This document shows positions 1 to 9,512 of a stretch of DNA of 64,000 bases, one piece after another. Position 1 is the first letter of the stretch. Every line of letters starts with the position of its first letter. Position numbers and translations under genes: made by a program. The notes under the pieces were generated by a model. The model searched no databases. It worked only from the letters and a program-made list of their open reading frames with translations, and was not told the origin of the DNA. Source of the stretch: CBDCVN01 sp965223585 (lineage in GTDB: Bacteria; Deinococcota; Deinococci; Deinococcales; Trueperaceae); contig CBDCWW010000024.1 of assembly GCA_965223585.1 (NCBI GenBank), positions 496,001 through 560,000 on the forward strand, read 5' to 3'.

Positions 1-1002
1 TTCATCCAAGGTAACACCTTCATAAATGCCCTCAAGCTCTGCTAAGAGCACTTGTAAAGTCTCTTCAGCTCTTTCAGGTGTAGTACCTGCATAAGCTAGT
101 GTATAGCCAAAATCTTTTAGAGTATAATTACTAGCAAACACACTATAAACTAAACCTCTTTTTTCACGTACTTCTTTAAAAAGCCTCGAGCTCATACCAC
201 CACTCAAAACTTCTATAGCCAAGGCATTTTCATACCAATTATCCGAATTAGGGGCTACTGCTTCAAAAGCTACCCCTATTTGTGTTTGAGCGTTATCAGA
301 TTGAATGTGTTCAATTCTATTATCAGATAAAACTACTGCCGGGAACTCTACTTCCTCACCTTGCCAATTCCCAAAGTACTGCTCAATATACGGCAAGACT
401 TCTTCGATTTTAATGCCCCCTGCAAGACTTAGAATTGTGCCCTTGGGAGATATCCTGCTGCTATAGTCTGTTCGCACGCTTTCAGCAGTTAAGGCCTTAA
501 GCCCTTCTTGAGTACCGTAGCTACTTCGCCCATGTAAAGAAGCAAAATAACTTCTAGTCAGAGCAATAAACATGCGCCTAGCAGGCTCATCATCAAGAGA
601 AGCCAGTTCTTGCAAAGCTACTGTACGGGCAGGTTCAAACTCTTCTATTATTAAAGTAGGGCGCTGCACAATATCAGCATAGAGCTCTAAGGTTTGTGGT
701 AAAACATCAGTCAGCATAGAAGCTTGAAAGCTAGCTGTTTCTTTGCCTGAGCTGCCACCTTGGCGAATACCAAGATCATTTAGTGCATCAGTTAATTCCC
801 TCGAGGAACGGCTTCCAGCACCTCTATCTAGCCACTCATGCAACACTACTGAACTACCCTCTAAACCTTCAGGATCACCTATAGTGCCTATAGGTAAGCT
901 CAGATTAAAACTTACTGAGGGCAACCAAGGCATTTCTTCTACAACAACTTTCATGCCGTTATTTAAATTAATTAGGCTAATGCCATCAATTTTCTCAATC
1001 AT
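1..1002 (-). CDS. M16 (insulinase-like) peptidase subunit, C-terminus beyond window edge
   Basis: The frame is open from an ATG at 1000-1002 to the window edge, giving about 334 residues of an M16-type zinc peptidase fold. The N-terminal domain begins with a short strand and an NNGMKVVVEE segment typical of M16. At the place of the usual HxxEH zinc motif I read LHEWLDRG, which lacks both the Glu and the second His, so this looks like the non-catalytic partner. Further on, SSRLFKEVREKRGLVYS carries the Arg and Tyr residues conserved in the R/Y subunits of two-subunit M16 enzymes. A catalytic partner gene would be expected nearby, probably beyond position 1, but is not visible here. Confidence 0.8.
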   Translation of the reverse strand, partial: MIEKIDGISLINLNNGMKVVVEEMPWLPSVSFNLSLPIGTIGDPEGLEGSSVVLHEWLDRGAGSRSSRELTDALNDLGIRQGGSSGKETASFQASMLTDVLPQTLELYADIVQRPTLIIEEFEPARTVALQELASLDDEPARRMFIALTRSYFASLHGRSSYGTQEGLKALTAESVRTDYSSRISPKGTILSLAGGIKIEEVLPYIEQYFGNWQGEEVEFPAVVLSDNRIEHIQSDNAQTQIGVAFEAVAPNSDNWYENALAIEVLSGGMSSRLFKEVREKRGLVYSVFASNYTLKDFGYTLAYAGTTPERAEETLQVLLAELEGIYEGVTLDE

Positions 1003-1195
1003 CTACTTAAGGTATAGCATAATTTTGGGGTGCTCGAGGTATTGCTCGAACCCCCAAGGATTTTGGGGCATAAAAATGGACATTCTTATTTAGAGCTGTG
1101 GTGGTATTAGTAAGGGAGATGGGGAGATAAGTTGCATTCTACTACCGTTCTTACTTAAAAGAGAGCCTGTTTTAGCTATGGGAGTGCCAAGTTGC

Positions 1196-1945
1196 TTAGA
1201 TAAACTTTTTGATTTGTTCCCAAACATAGTGCCAAACAAGTGAGCGCTGTGTTTCTAGTCTTTTTTTGAAAAGATGAGTTAGGGCTATTGTTGCTACCAT
1301 AACTGCTGCACCCATGCCAAAATTTATGGCTGCAAACACTAAAACCTTAATATCAAATACAAAGCCTACACCACCAAGCAAGCAAAATATGCCGTTTGCT
1401 AAAAAAGCAATTTTTATAGTGTTTTCCAGTCTACCACCTGAAAATATCGGGGCGATAAATAAAGATGATAGACCAAAGAACAGTGTCCAACCCAGCATTA
1501 ATATTGCTAAAATTATAGAACTAGGATTGACCATAATGAAGAACTCGAGCCCATCTAGAACCTCTCTTGCCAAATTTAGTCTAATGACACTTAGCTGAAT
1601 AAAGTAACTCATGCCAATAAGCACTGTAAAAATAATGCCAAAGCTAAGGCCAATCTGAGCTAGTACTTTTCTGCCAGCTGGAGCATAATCATAAATACTA
1701 CTTACAATTATGATGTACAGTGGCCCAAACAATAGCATTGCTACTTGAGCAATGTATAAAAAGATTTGGTTGTTTTCGTTTAAATGCTTAATGTAATTGT
1801 TCAAGTTTGTCCAAGTAAAAGGAGGTCCAGTTACAATTATGCTAACAAAACAAACTATAAAGACAAGAAAAGTAAGTGCAGCCAATGATGCTGACCAATA
1901 CCCTAGTTTTAAAGATAAAGAATTGTTATCTGGAGGATTATTCAT
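1196..1945 (-). CDS. Multi-pass membrane protein of unknown function
   Basis: This is a 249-residue, strongly hydrophobic protein with about six predicted membrane segments (around residues 15-38, 62-82, 95-118, 140-168, 178-200 and 203-222) and a short basic C-terminal tail. I do not recognise a family with confidence; the layout resembles DUF4386-type six-helix proteins, but no diagnostic motif was seen. Its start overlaps the end of pncB by four bases (ATGA), so it is almost certainly translated from the pncB transcript. A role linked to nicotinate or NAD metabolism is possible only by context. Confidence 0.7.
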   Translation of the reverse strand: MNNPPDNNSLSLKLGYWSASLAALTFLVFIVCFVSIIVTGPPFTWTNLNNYIKHLNENNQIFLYIAQVAMLLFGPLYIIIVSSIYDYAPAGRKVLAQIGLSFGIIFTVLIGMSYFIQLSVIRLNLAREVLDGLEFFIMVNPSSIILAILMLGWTLFFGLSSLFIAPIFSGGRLENTIKIAFLANGIFCLLGGVGFVFDIKVLVFAAINFGMGAAVMVATIALTHLFKKRLETQRSLVWHYVWEQIKKFI

Positions 1946-3492
1946 TTGATTTGTGCAGACCTCATTAAATCTTGTTTAAGCTCCCACAAACTATTAGTCA
2001 AGGAAACATGATAGATGTGGGGATTAACCACACGCTTTACCCCTGAATCAAGTTTGGCAAGATCATCTTGGCGTCTTTGACGCATGGTTTCTATACTAGG
2101 TGCTTCACCAACTCTTTTACCTTCTTTAACAATATTTACTAAAAGAGGTTCTATTTTACTAAGAGAATCAGATTGCAACTTGCGTTCCTTGCTTAAATCC
2201 ACTGAATGAATCAGCCGATCAAGAACTCCTTCTTGTGGGTTTTCATCAGCTAAACCTATTAGGTCTACCGTAGCATAACCCCGCTTATCATAAAGTCGCC
2301 ATAAAGATTTATCACCCGGATTAGGAACTTTTGCTGCTGAATTAGAAATTTTTATAGCAGGTCGCCAATTACCTTTATCATGCATGCTAACTAGTTTGTA
2401 AACTCCACCTAAAGCACTATCTCCTTGTGAAGTAATAAGCCTTGTACCAACACCATAAGCAAGGCGTTTAATGAGCCTATCCGAATCAAGATTGTAACTT
2501 GGTGCTTCTTGTTTAATTTGGGTAACTATTTGCAAAATAACAAGCTCGTCTAGGTCACTGCTAAGTACTATAGTAGTATCTTCAAAGCCTGCTTCGTCAA
2601 GCATTTTAGCAGACTGGATACTAAGGTAAGCGAGGTCACCAGAATCCAAACGAATACCTAGGGGCTTATGACCTTTTTTCTTTAACTCCTCAAACACCTT
2701 AATAGCATTGGGGACACCACTTTCTAAAGTATCGATAGTATCTACTAATAGCAAACAATCATCCGGATAGCTTTCAGCATAGGCTCTAAAAGCATCTAGT
2801 TCACTTAAACCTAAAGCCATAAAGGCTTGAACCATAGAGTGGGCGTGGGTACCCTTGGGAGGATAGCCCAGTACATGTGAGATTCCTACATTAGAAGTAA
2901 AATCTGCTCCGCCTATTAGGGCAGCTCGAGCCCCTGCATTAGCTCCCTTGTCGTGTGCTCGTCTAGCCCCAAACTCCATTACCATGTTATCCCCAGTAAT
3001 TTCTTTAATTCGAGCAGCCTTGGTAGCAATAAGGATTTGATAGTTTAAGTGTGAAAGTAAAGAGGTTTCTAAGATTTGAGCAATAGCTAAAGGGCCTTCT
3101 ACTACAGTTAAAGGTGTATGTGGATGTACCACTCTACCTTCGGGAATAGCGCAGATATTTAAAGATTCAAAGCTACCATTTTTACGCAGCCATTTAAGAA
3201 AACCTTCAGCAAAAAGTGGTTGGCCCTTATGATCTTTTTGCTCTCCTAGTACCTCAACATCTTCATCGCGTATATAAGCTTCTTGCATCCAATCTAAAAG
3301 CCAGCCTAAGCCAGCATTGATGCAATAACCTGCTTTGTGATTGCCATAGTCAGGATAATCGCGAAAGAAGTGATTAAATTGGGCAGTTTTTTCGTGGATT
3401 CCTTGCCGAAAGTAAAGCTGTGCCATGGTTAGCTGGTACATGTCGGTAAAAAGGAAACCTTCGGCTAAGCGTTGAGTTTGAGTTATGGACAT
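1942..3492 (-). CDS. pncB: Nicotinate phosphoribosyltransferase
   Basis: Cytosolic enzyme of NAD salvage that converts nicotinate and PRPP, with ATP, to nicotinate mononucleotide. The 516 residues fit the longer NAPRTase form. The N-terminus carries the FTDMYQLTMAQLYF segment typical of the family. The middle has EFGARRAHDKGAN, then GTHAHSMVQAF, which holds the region of the phosphorylated His, then LVDTID and IRLDSGDLAYLS, and further on the phosphate-binding stretch around GVGTRLITS. It is followed by a membrane-protein gene overlapping by four bases. The end of an IS630 element lies only 24 bp upstream of the ATG and no good ribosome-binding site is seen there, so the native promoter was probably displaced. 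Confidence 0.95.
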   Translation of the reverse strand: MSITQTQRLAEGFLFTDMYQLTMAQLYFRQGIHEKTAQFNHFFRDYPDYGNHKAGYCINAGLGWLLDWMQEAYIRDEDVEVLGEQKDHKGQPLFAEGFLKWLRKNGSFESLNICAIPEGRVVHPHTPLTVVEGPLAIAQILETSLLSHLNYQILIATKAARIKEITGDNMVMEFGARRAHDKGANAGARAALIGGADFTSNVGISHVLGYPPKGTHAHSMVQAFMALGLSELDAFRAYAESYPDDCLLLVDTIDTLESGVPNAIKVFEELKKKGHKPLGIRLDSGDLAYLSIQSAKMLDEAGFEDTTIVLSSDLDELVILQIVTQIKQEAPSYNLDSDRLIKRLAYGVGTRLITSQGDSALGGVYKLVSMHDKGNWRPAIKISNSAAKVPNPGDKSLWRLYDKRGYATVDLIGLADENPQEGVLDRLIHSVDLSKERKLQSDSLSKIEPLLVNIVKEGKRVGEAPSIETMRQRRQDDLAKLDSGVKRVVNPHIYHVSLTNSLWELKQDLMRSAQIK

Positions 3493-3516
3493 TGCAGAAG
3501 ATAGTTTACCATACTA

Positions 3517-4736
3517 GTACTTCGACAAAAAAGTTTTGATAAGTGATTGCAAATCATGAGTTTATTGGATAAAGTCTTTTAAGCTTGTCCCTAGCTGCAT
3601 TAACAGTAAAACCCCAATCTATGGCGGCTTTACTAGCATTACGTTCTTTTTGCCACACATTAACCTCTTTCTCAAGAAGCTCTATACTTCCTAAACGCCT
3701 ATCTAAACATTGTTCGTGTAGCACTGATATCTCTATCTCAACCATATTCAACCAACTACTATGCTTTGGCGTGTAATGGAACTCAAACTTCCTAGTCAAA
3801 CTTCTTGCTTCCTCTGGAGAAAATGTTTCATAAAAAGAGGTCGGTGTGTGGGTATTAAGATTGTCTAGAACAATCCTGACCTTCTTAGCCTTTTTAAAGT
3901 GTGTTTCAACCAAACCTTTCATGAAATAAGCAAAGTCCTGTTTGGTTCGTCGTTCAGTAACCTTCACATAACGCCAACCAGCTAATGGTTGTAAGCATAT
4001 AAATATGTTGCAGCTTCCTTCTCTACGTTATTCGTAGTCGTAGCGAGCTGGTTGACCTGACTTAGCTGTCAATGGTTGCTGGGTCTCACTAACTAACTGA
4101 TAAGGCAACTCATCACAGCACAATACGGGTTGACTAGACCGATAATCCTCAGCATACAAATCCAGAATATCTTCCATGCACCAAACGAATTCAGCCCCAA
4201 TAACAGTAGGAATACACCACTTCTGACGTATCCAAGGCTTCAAGTTGTTTTTTTTAGCACCTGCCGAACACTCTCATAAGAAATACTTTCTAATTGTGTC
4301 AGAGCTACTAACAGCCAGTAATTGTAACGTCCAGCGTCGACGTCCGTCAGGAGGAGCACTTTGGGTAATAGTAGTGAGAATTGTTTCAACTTTATCATCT
4401 ATCTTGGGCAACCTGCAAGAGCGTGATTCTTCACCCAAAGCAAAGTTAATACCACCATTAACAAACTTGTGCCTTGTTCTTACTACCGTAGGAGTACTGG
4501 TGTGCAAAATATCAGCAATTTCTTGGTCGCTTTTGTTGCTGTCAGCCATTAGTAAAATGTTTGCTCGTTTGATTTTACGGGCATTATTTTGACCTTTTTT
4601 AGTTATTTCAACAAGGCTTTCTTTTTCAGCCTCAGTTAGATCAACAACATAAATCTTTGCCATAGCCCACACTACAACTCAATCAAAGTAGGAGTATTTC
4701 TACTAATTACTTATCAAAATTTATTTGACGGAGTAC
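3517..4736 (-). mobile_element. IS630-family insertion sequence, decayed
   Basis: A 1220-bp element is bounded by imperfect inverted repeats of about 28 bp. Read inward, the left end starts GTACTTCGAC and the right end GTACTCCGTC, and both contain TTTTGATAAGT. Each end is flanked by a TA dinucleotide (3515-3516 and 4737-4738), the target duplicated by IS630/Tc1-mariner elements. It contains one transposase gene that is broken in several places, so it is probably immobile unless helped in trans. Confidence 0.9.
3554..4663 (-). pseudogene. IS630 transposase, two frameshifts and one nonsense codon
   Basis: The N-terminal helix-turn-helix half starts at the ATG at 4661-4663. The DDE half contains ERRTKQDFAYFM, VLDNLNTHTP and FHYTPKHSSWLNMVEIE, which are signature regions of IS630 transposases. 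The frame is lost near 4330 after WTLQLLA and carries on in the +1 frame as LTQLESISYESVRQVL. It returns to the first frame at a run of eight A (minus strand, near 4250), where LKKNNLKPW resumes. A TAA near 4030 then replaces the Tyr expected after YDYE. The A8 run could in principle support -1 slippage, but the nonsense codon and the other shift argue that the gene is dead. Confidence 0.88.
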
Positions 4737-4804
4737 TAGATGGAATGATGAAGTAACAACCTTAGATTATTGGGAAAGTTCTCAGTTCTCCATGCTGTAA
4801 TACC

Positions 4805-5989
4805 CTAAATCTCCAAAAGCAACCTAGCAGGATTCTCTATACTTTCTTTAATCTTTTTTAGAAATGTAACTGCTTCACGACCATCTACAATGCGATGATC
4901 ATAAGAAAGGGCAACATACATAATTGGCCTAATTTCAACTTTACCTTTTATTGCTACTGGGCGCTCAACTATATTGTGCATACCTAAAACACCACTTTGT
5001 GGAGGGTTTAGTATAGGAGTGGATAATAAAGAACCAAATACACCACCATTAGAGATGGTAAAAGTACCACCTGTAAGTTCATCGGGAGTAATTTTGTTTG
5101 TTTGCGCCCTTTTGGCAAAATCACCTATAGTTTTTTCAATTTCAGCAAAACTTAGGCGCTCTGCGTGACGTATTATAGGTACAAGTAGTCCCTTTTTACC
5201 ACTTACAGCAATGCCAATGTCATAGTAATTGTGATAGATAATATTATCATTTTCTATTCTGGCATTAATTTGAGGGATAGCTTTAAGAGCCTCAACAGCA
5301 GCCCGCACAAAAAAACTCATAAAGCCAAGTCGCACACCATAGTGCTTTTCAAAAGCTTCCTTATATTCAGCACGTAAGCTTTTAACTACACCCATATCTA
5401 CTTCATTAAAAGTAGTCAGTGTAGCAGTATTTTGCTGCGACTCTACAAGACGCTTAGCAACTGTGCGACGTAGTGGTGACATGGGCACAGCCTCTTCATA
5501 TCTTTCTCCTAGTAGAGGAGCTTCACTTAAAACTGTAGGAGCTTCTGCAGCTGCTGCTAGATGCTGTTGCACATCTTCTTTTAGTAAACGTCCACCGGGC
5601 CCTGTTGCTTGTACAGCAGTCAAATCCACCTCTTCTTGAGCAGCAAGTCGTTCAGCAGCAGGCATAGCAAAATGAGTTTTTTCATTAACAGTACCAGAAG
5701 TGTCTTGGGGAGTAGAGCTTTCTGGCTTAGAGAAACTACTAGTACTTGTAGCATCTTCTTCAAGATAGGCAATAACTTCACCTACATCAGCATTTTCTCC
5801 ACCTTTTTTTATTATATTTTTCAAGATACCGTTAACTGGAGAAGGTATTTCCAAAGTGGCTTTATCAGTTTCAATTTCAACGAGTGGTTCATCTTTAGTA
5901 ACAACATCACCAACTGATTTAAGCCATTCACCAATAAAAACTTCATTAATAGATTCACCTACGGTAGGAACAGTTAGCTCTATAGACAT
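4805..5989 (-). CDS. sucB: Dihydrolipoyllysine-residue succinyltransferase (E2 of 2-oxoglutarate dehydrogenase)
   Basis: The E2 core of the 2-oxoglutarate dehydrogenase complex transfers succinyl groups from lipoyl-lysine to CoA in the TCA cycle. The 394 residues contain an N-terminal lipoyl domain (about 1-77) with the lipoylated Lys43 in ETDKATLEIPS. An acidic/Ser-rich linker follows, then an E3/E1-binding domain at about 106-144 (AMPAAERLA through GPGGRLLKEDV), and the catalytic domain with the HxxxDG motif at His365-Asp369. It lies downstream of sucA on the same strand after a gap of about 400 bp that contains a palindromic repeat. The upstream sequence AGGAG (minus strand) near 5998 serves as ribosome-binding site. 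Confidence 0.96.
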   Translation of the reverse strand: MSIELTVPTVGESINEVFIGEWLKSVGDVVTKDEPLVEIETDKATLEIPSPVNGILKNIIKKGGENADVGEVIAYLEEDATSTSSFSKPESSTPQDTSGTVNEKTHFAMPAAERLAAQEEVDLTAVQATGPGGRLLKEDVQQHLAAAAEAPTVLSEAPLLGERYEEAVPMSPLRRTVAKRLVESQQNTATLTTFNEVDMGVVKSLRAEYKEAFEKHYGVRLGFMSFFVRAAVEALKAIPQINARIENDNIIYHNYYDIGIAVSGKKGLLVPIIRHAERLSFAEIEKTIGDFAKRAQTNKITPDELTGGTFTISNGGVFGSLLSTPILNPPQSGVLGMHNIVERPVAIKGKVEIRPIMYVALSYDHRIVDGREAVTFLKKIKESIENPARLLLEI

Positions 5990-6400
5990 AAAAAACTCCT
6001 TGGGCAGTTGTCTACCAAGTTTTCTTTTGTAAGATCATAAGTATTGCCAAAATTTTGCCCAGATCACTAATAAGATACTCCTTAAAATCAATAGCAATAA
6101 TTTTATCAGTTAATTTAAGAAAACGCTAGTTAGTTCCAGTAGTGATTATACCAAATTCATCTTTAATTTATTCAACGCTTTCAAAATCACTGTAGGGCAT
6201 GATCTTTATTTACAAAAAATAATTAATGAATGAAAATACCTGTCATAAAGCACGTGTTGTAGGGGTTCAAAATTTTCAACCCTTCACTATGTTCAAGGAC
6301 AGGCCCCTACGATTGATACCCATAAAACCTTAGCTGGACTCTTAGGAGTTTGGGTTTGAGAACACAGATGACTGAAATCACTCATGTTCTATAAGTCTTA
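5990..6400. other. sucA-sucB intergenic region, no gene seen
   Basis: This 411-bp AT-rich gap separates two genes that are normally adjacent. I see no open frame worth calling. It contains the palindromic element at 6258-6312 and the sucB ribosome-binding site near its left edge. The length suggests that repeat insertion has expanded the gap, and sucB may have its own promoter here. Confidence 0.6.
6258..6312. repeat. Palindromic intergenic element
   Basis: The outer arms GTAGGGG (6259-6265) and CCCCTAC (6304-6310) are exact inverse complements. Inside the left arm a nested near-palindrome reads GGGTTCAAAATTTTCAACCC. Between them lies CTTCACTATGTTCAAGGACA. The form is that of small REP/MITE-like dispersed repeats. 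Confidence 0.65.
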
Positions 6401-9175
6401 TCAAACGATGTTAAAAGCCTCTTCTAACAACTCCTCCTGCTCAACCTTATGTGTGTTACCAGAACCAGTTGCAGGACTAGCTGACTCAGGTCGAGTCACC
6501 CCTAAAATCTTGCGACCTATACTCTCACCAAAATTAATACGCATATAAAACCATGCCCCCATATTATAAGGTTCTTCTTGCGCCCAAATAATAGGAATAT
6601 CTTTTGAATAGGGTTCAAGGGCTGCTATAAGTTCAGCTTTAGGCAAGGGATAGAATTGCTCTACACGAATGAGAACTATGTCATTACGATTCTCAGCTTC
6701 GCGTTTTGCCTTAAGATCGTAGTAAATCTTACCACTACAAACAATTACCCTACTTGCATTGGCAGCTTGTTCGCTAACTATAACTTTTTGAAAAGATTTT
6801 TCTAGGTCTGTTAAACTCGAGCCAGCTTCAGGATGACGTAATAAACTTTTAGGAGACATTATGATAAGGGGCTTACGCCAAGGACGCAATACTTGTCTTC
6901 TTAGGGCATGAAAATAATTTGCTGGTGTGCTTAGGTTCATTACTTGTATGTTGTCTTCGGCACAAAGCATCAAGAAGCGCTCGAGTCTAGCTGAAGAGTG
7001 CTCAGGCCCTTGCCCTTCAAAACCATGAGGTAACAATACTACTAAACCACTAAGCCTGCGCCATTTGTCTTCACCGCTAGAAATAAATTGATCAAAAATA
7101 ACCTGTCCAGCATTGGCAAAATCACCAAATTGAGCCTCCCAAATTATTAAGCCCTCTGGCCAATCTAGGCTATATCCATACTCAAACCCTAAAACTGCTG
7201 CTTCACTAAGTGCACTATTAATTATGTTTACAGGCGCTTGCTCAGAACTTAGATTTGCTAAGGGGATGTAGGTTTCATCTGTATTTATGTCATGCAGTAC
7301 TGCATGACGGTGACTAAAAGTTCCCCTTTCTACATCTTGACCACTCATGCGAATGCGATGACCTTCAGTAGCTAAACTAGCAAGGGCTAGCGCCTCTGCA
7401 TTAGCCCAGTCAAGCATACTCTTACCTTCAGCCATTTCTAAACGTTGTTGCAAGATACGCTTAATTTTATTGTGAGGAGCAAAATCTTTAGGATATTGGC
7501 TTAATTTGGTAAGCAAAGCTTTCGATTGACTCTTAGAAATACCAGTGGATGCTTCTGGTATGTTCTTGTCTAAACCACCTTTGTACCCCTTCCATAAGCC
7601 ATCAAAAGCTTGATAGCTAATCTTATAGTTTTTAGCCTTAGCTATTTCTAACTCTTGTTCTAAGTGAGCATATTTTTCCTTAGCTATGTTGTCAGCTTCA
7701 GCTCGAGTAATCTTACCAATAGCTTGTAAGTACTCTAAGTAACCTTCTCTAACACCCTTATGTTTTTTTATAGCCTTATACATAAGTGGTTGAGTAAAAG
7801 CAGGTTCATCTGCTTCATTGTGTCCAAAACGGCGATAACAGTACATATCAATAACAACATCGCGTCTAAAGATTGATCTAAATTCCATAGCTAAATTAAC
7901 CGCTTGAGCTACAGCTTCAGGGTCTTCACCATTAACATGAAAGATAGGGCTTTGTAGCATTTTAGCAACATCTGTTGCATAAGTAGTGGAGCGTCCTTGC
8001 TTGGGCAAGGTAGTAAAACCCACTTGATTATTAAGGATTACGTGTAACAACCCACCTACTCTATAGCCTTTAAGCTCACTTAAATTTAAGGTTTCTTGTA
8101 CTACTCCCTCACCAATAAAAGCAGAATCACCATGAATTAAAATCCCCAAAGCATGCTCATGAAATACATCAGCATAACGATCTTGTTTAGCCCTTACCCT
8201 GCCCATAACTACTGGATTTATAAACTCTAAGTGACTGGGATTAAAGCATAGTGAAACATGTATATCCTTGCCTTGTCTAGTGGTTATATTTTGGCTATAG
8301 CCAAGATGGTATTTTACATCACCTCTTCCAATATAGTCCTCTACATCTGTATCGTAGAACTCTCTAAATATTTGATGTTCTGGTTTACCACAGATGTTGG
8401 CCAGCACATTTAAACGCCCACGATGAGCCATGCCCAGAATAATTTCTTTAACTCCGTTTTCACCAGCTTTTTGTATAGCCAGAGTGAGCAAAGGGATCAG
8501 ACTCTCTGCACCAGTTAGAGAAAAGCTTTTTACTCCTACAAATTTTTTCTGTATGAACTCTTCAAAAACTACTGCTGTAGTAAGTTCCTCTAAAATACGT
8601 AGTTGCGCTTCATGAGAAATTTCTAGACGATTTTGAGTGTACTCCATAAAGCTTTGCAGCCACCTACGCACCTCAAAATCGTCTATGTGCATAAACTGCA
8701 CACCAATCCTGCGGCAGTAAGTAGTCTTGAGGCGTTCGAAGACTTCGGCTAGCGTATAGCCTTCCATAGTACCACTTTTAACAACACGGTTCATATCAGC
8801 AGCACTCCAGTCATAGCATTCAGGAGTCATTTCATAGGGTACTTCGTGCTGCTCTAAACCTAAAGGGTCCAGCTCTGCCATAATATGCCCACGCACACGG
8901 TAGTTACGAATAAGCATCCCAACTTTGTGTTGTAAATCGGTATCTGCTTTACTTTGTGCATCAAGGTTGCTTGCAATACTATGATTTTGTGTAACTGGAG
9001 AAGGATTGAAAATACTAGAGGGTTTAAAAGAAGGGCCTAACTTGACACTACCATTTTCTGACATATTTCTAAAGAAATTTTGCCAAGCAGGATCAACACC
9101 ATCAGGGTTTTGAAGATACTCGAGATAAAGGTTTTCTATATAGGGTAGGCTCGAGCTATTTAGCAACTCTTGCAT
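6401..9175 (-). CDS. sucA: 2-oxoglutarate dehydrogenase E1 component
   Basis: Thiamine-diphosphate-dependent E1 enzyme that decarboxylates 2-oxoglutarate and succinylates the lipoyl group of SucB. The 924 residues match the usual length of bacterial OdhA/SucA. The N-terminus has the E2-binding segment PYIENLYLEYLQNPDGVDPAW seen in this family. The ThDP site is visible as HGDSAFIGEGVV followed by ILNNQVGFTT, and substrate-binding residues lie in HRGRLNVLANI and FNPSHLEFINPVV. The C-terminal domain contains QFGDFANAGQVIFDQF and LLPHGFEGQGPEHSSARLER. The start has AGGAGA 13 nt upstream. It is probably the first gene of a sucAB transcript. Confidence 0.97.
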   Translation of the reverse strand: MQELLNSSSLPYIENLYLEYLQNPDGVDPAWQNFFRNMSENGSVKLGPSFKPSSIFNPSPVTQNHSIASNLDAQSKADTDLQHKVGMLIRNYRVRGHIMAELDPLGLEQHEVPYEMTPECYDWSAADMNRVVKSGTMEGYTLAEVFERLKTTYCRRIGVQFMHIDDFEVRRWLQSFMEYTQNRLEISHEAQLRILEELTTAVVFEEFIQKKFVGVKSFSLTGAESLIPLLTLAIQKAGENGVKEIILGMAHRGRLNVLANICGKPEHQIFREFYDTDVEDYIGRGDVKYHLGYSQNITTRQGKDIHVSLCFNPSHLEFINPVVMGRVRAKQDRYADVFHEHALGILIHGDSAFIGEGVVQETLNLSELKGYRVGGLLHVILNNQVGFTTLPKQGRSTTYATDVAKMLQSPIFHVNGEDPEAVAQAVNLAMEFRSIFRRDVVIDMYCYRRFGHNEADEPAFTQPLMYKAIKKHKGVREGYLEYLQAIGKITRAEADNIAKEKYAHLEQELEIAKAKNYKISYQAFDGLWKGYKGGLDKNIPEASTGISKSQSKALLTKLSQYPKDFAPHNKIKRILQQRLEMAEGKSMLDWANAEALALASLATEGHRIRMSGQDVERGTFSHRHAVLHDINTDETYIPLANLSSEQAPVNIINSALSEAAVLGFEYGYSLDWPEGLIIWEAQFGDFANAGQVIFDQFISSGEDKWRRLSGLVVLLPHGFEGQGPEHSSARLERFLMLCAEDNIQVMNLSTPANYFHALRRQVLRPWRKPLIIMSPKSLLRHPEAGSSLTDLEKSFQKVIVSEQAANASRVIVCSGKIYYDLKAKREAENRNDIVLIRVEQFYPLPKAELIAALEPYSKDIPIIWAQEEPYNMGAWFYMRINFGESIGRKILGVTRPESASPATGSGNTHKVEQEELLEEAFNIV

Positions 9176-9512
9176 AGCAATAATGATTTCTCCTATTTAA
9201 AAAAATGTATGTAATATAAACATCAGGATTGAAACCCAAGACTTTTCCAATGACTATAATATCAGTATTTCTTGTAAAAAGCTGCTAGATAAAACAGTGA
9301 CATGTTTATCAGAGCAAATATTTCGAAATTAGTAAAAATACGCCAGAATATAAAAAACTGCGAAAAATTAATTTTAGGTTAAGTAATTGTAATTATATTT
9401 TGCAATATAGGTTTATTAGCTAACACTAAAATAAATTAATATTTTCCTTCAAATAACTCTCAGAAACCATCTAACTTGCCGCCGAAGGTGTTTTGAAAGG
9501 TGAACTTAAATT
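9176..9512. other. Divergent promoter region between sucA and a propeller-protein gene
   Basis: This 337-bp AT-rich stretch holds no gene. The right half, about 9355-9430, closely matches the sequence before the third paralogue at about 17064-17130: both have CGAAAAATTAATTTT, a TTAAGTAA block and TTTTGCAATA followed by TTATTAG and TAACGCTAAAAT-like sequence. The block was evidently duplicated with the gene and probably carries its promoter. The sucA promoter should lie in the left half. Confidence 0.55.

Noticed and set aside
1015..1065. Hairpin around two CTCGA sequences as a terminator
   Set aside because: The arms GGGGT/ACCCC pair for only a few bases, no U-tract follows, and it lies upstream of the peptidase gene.
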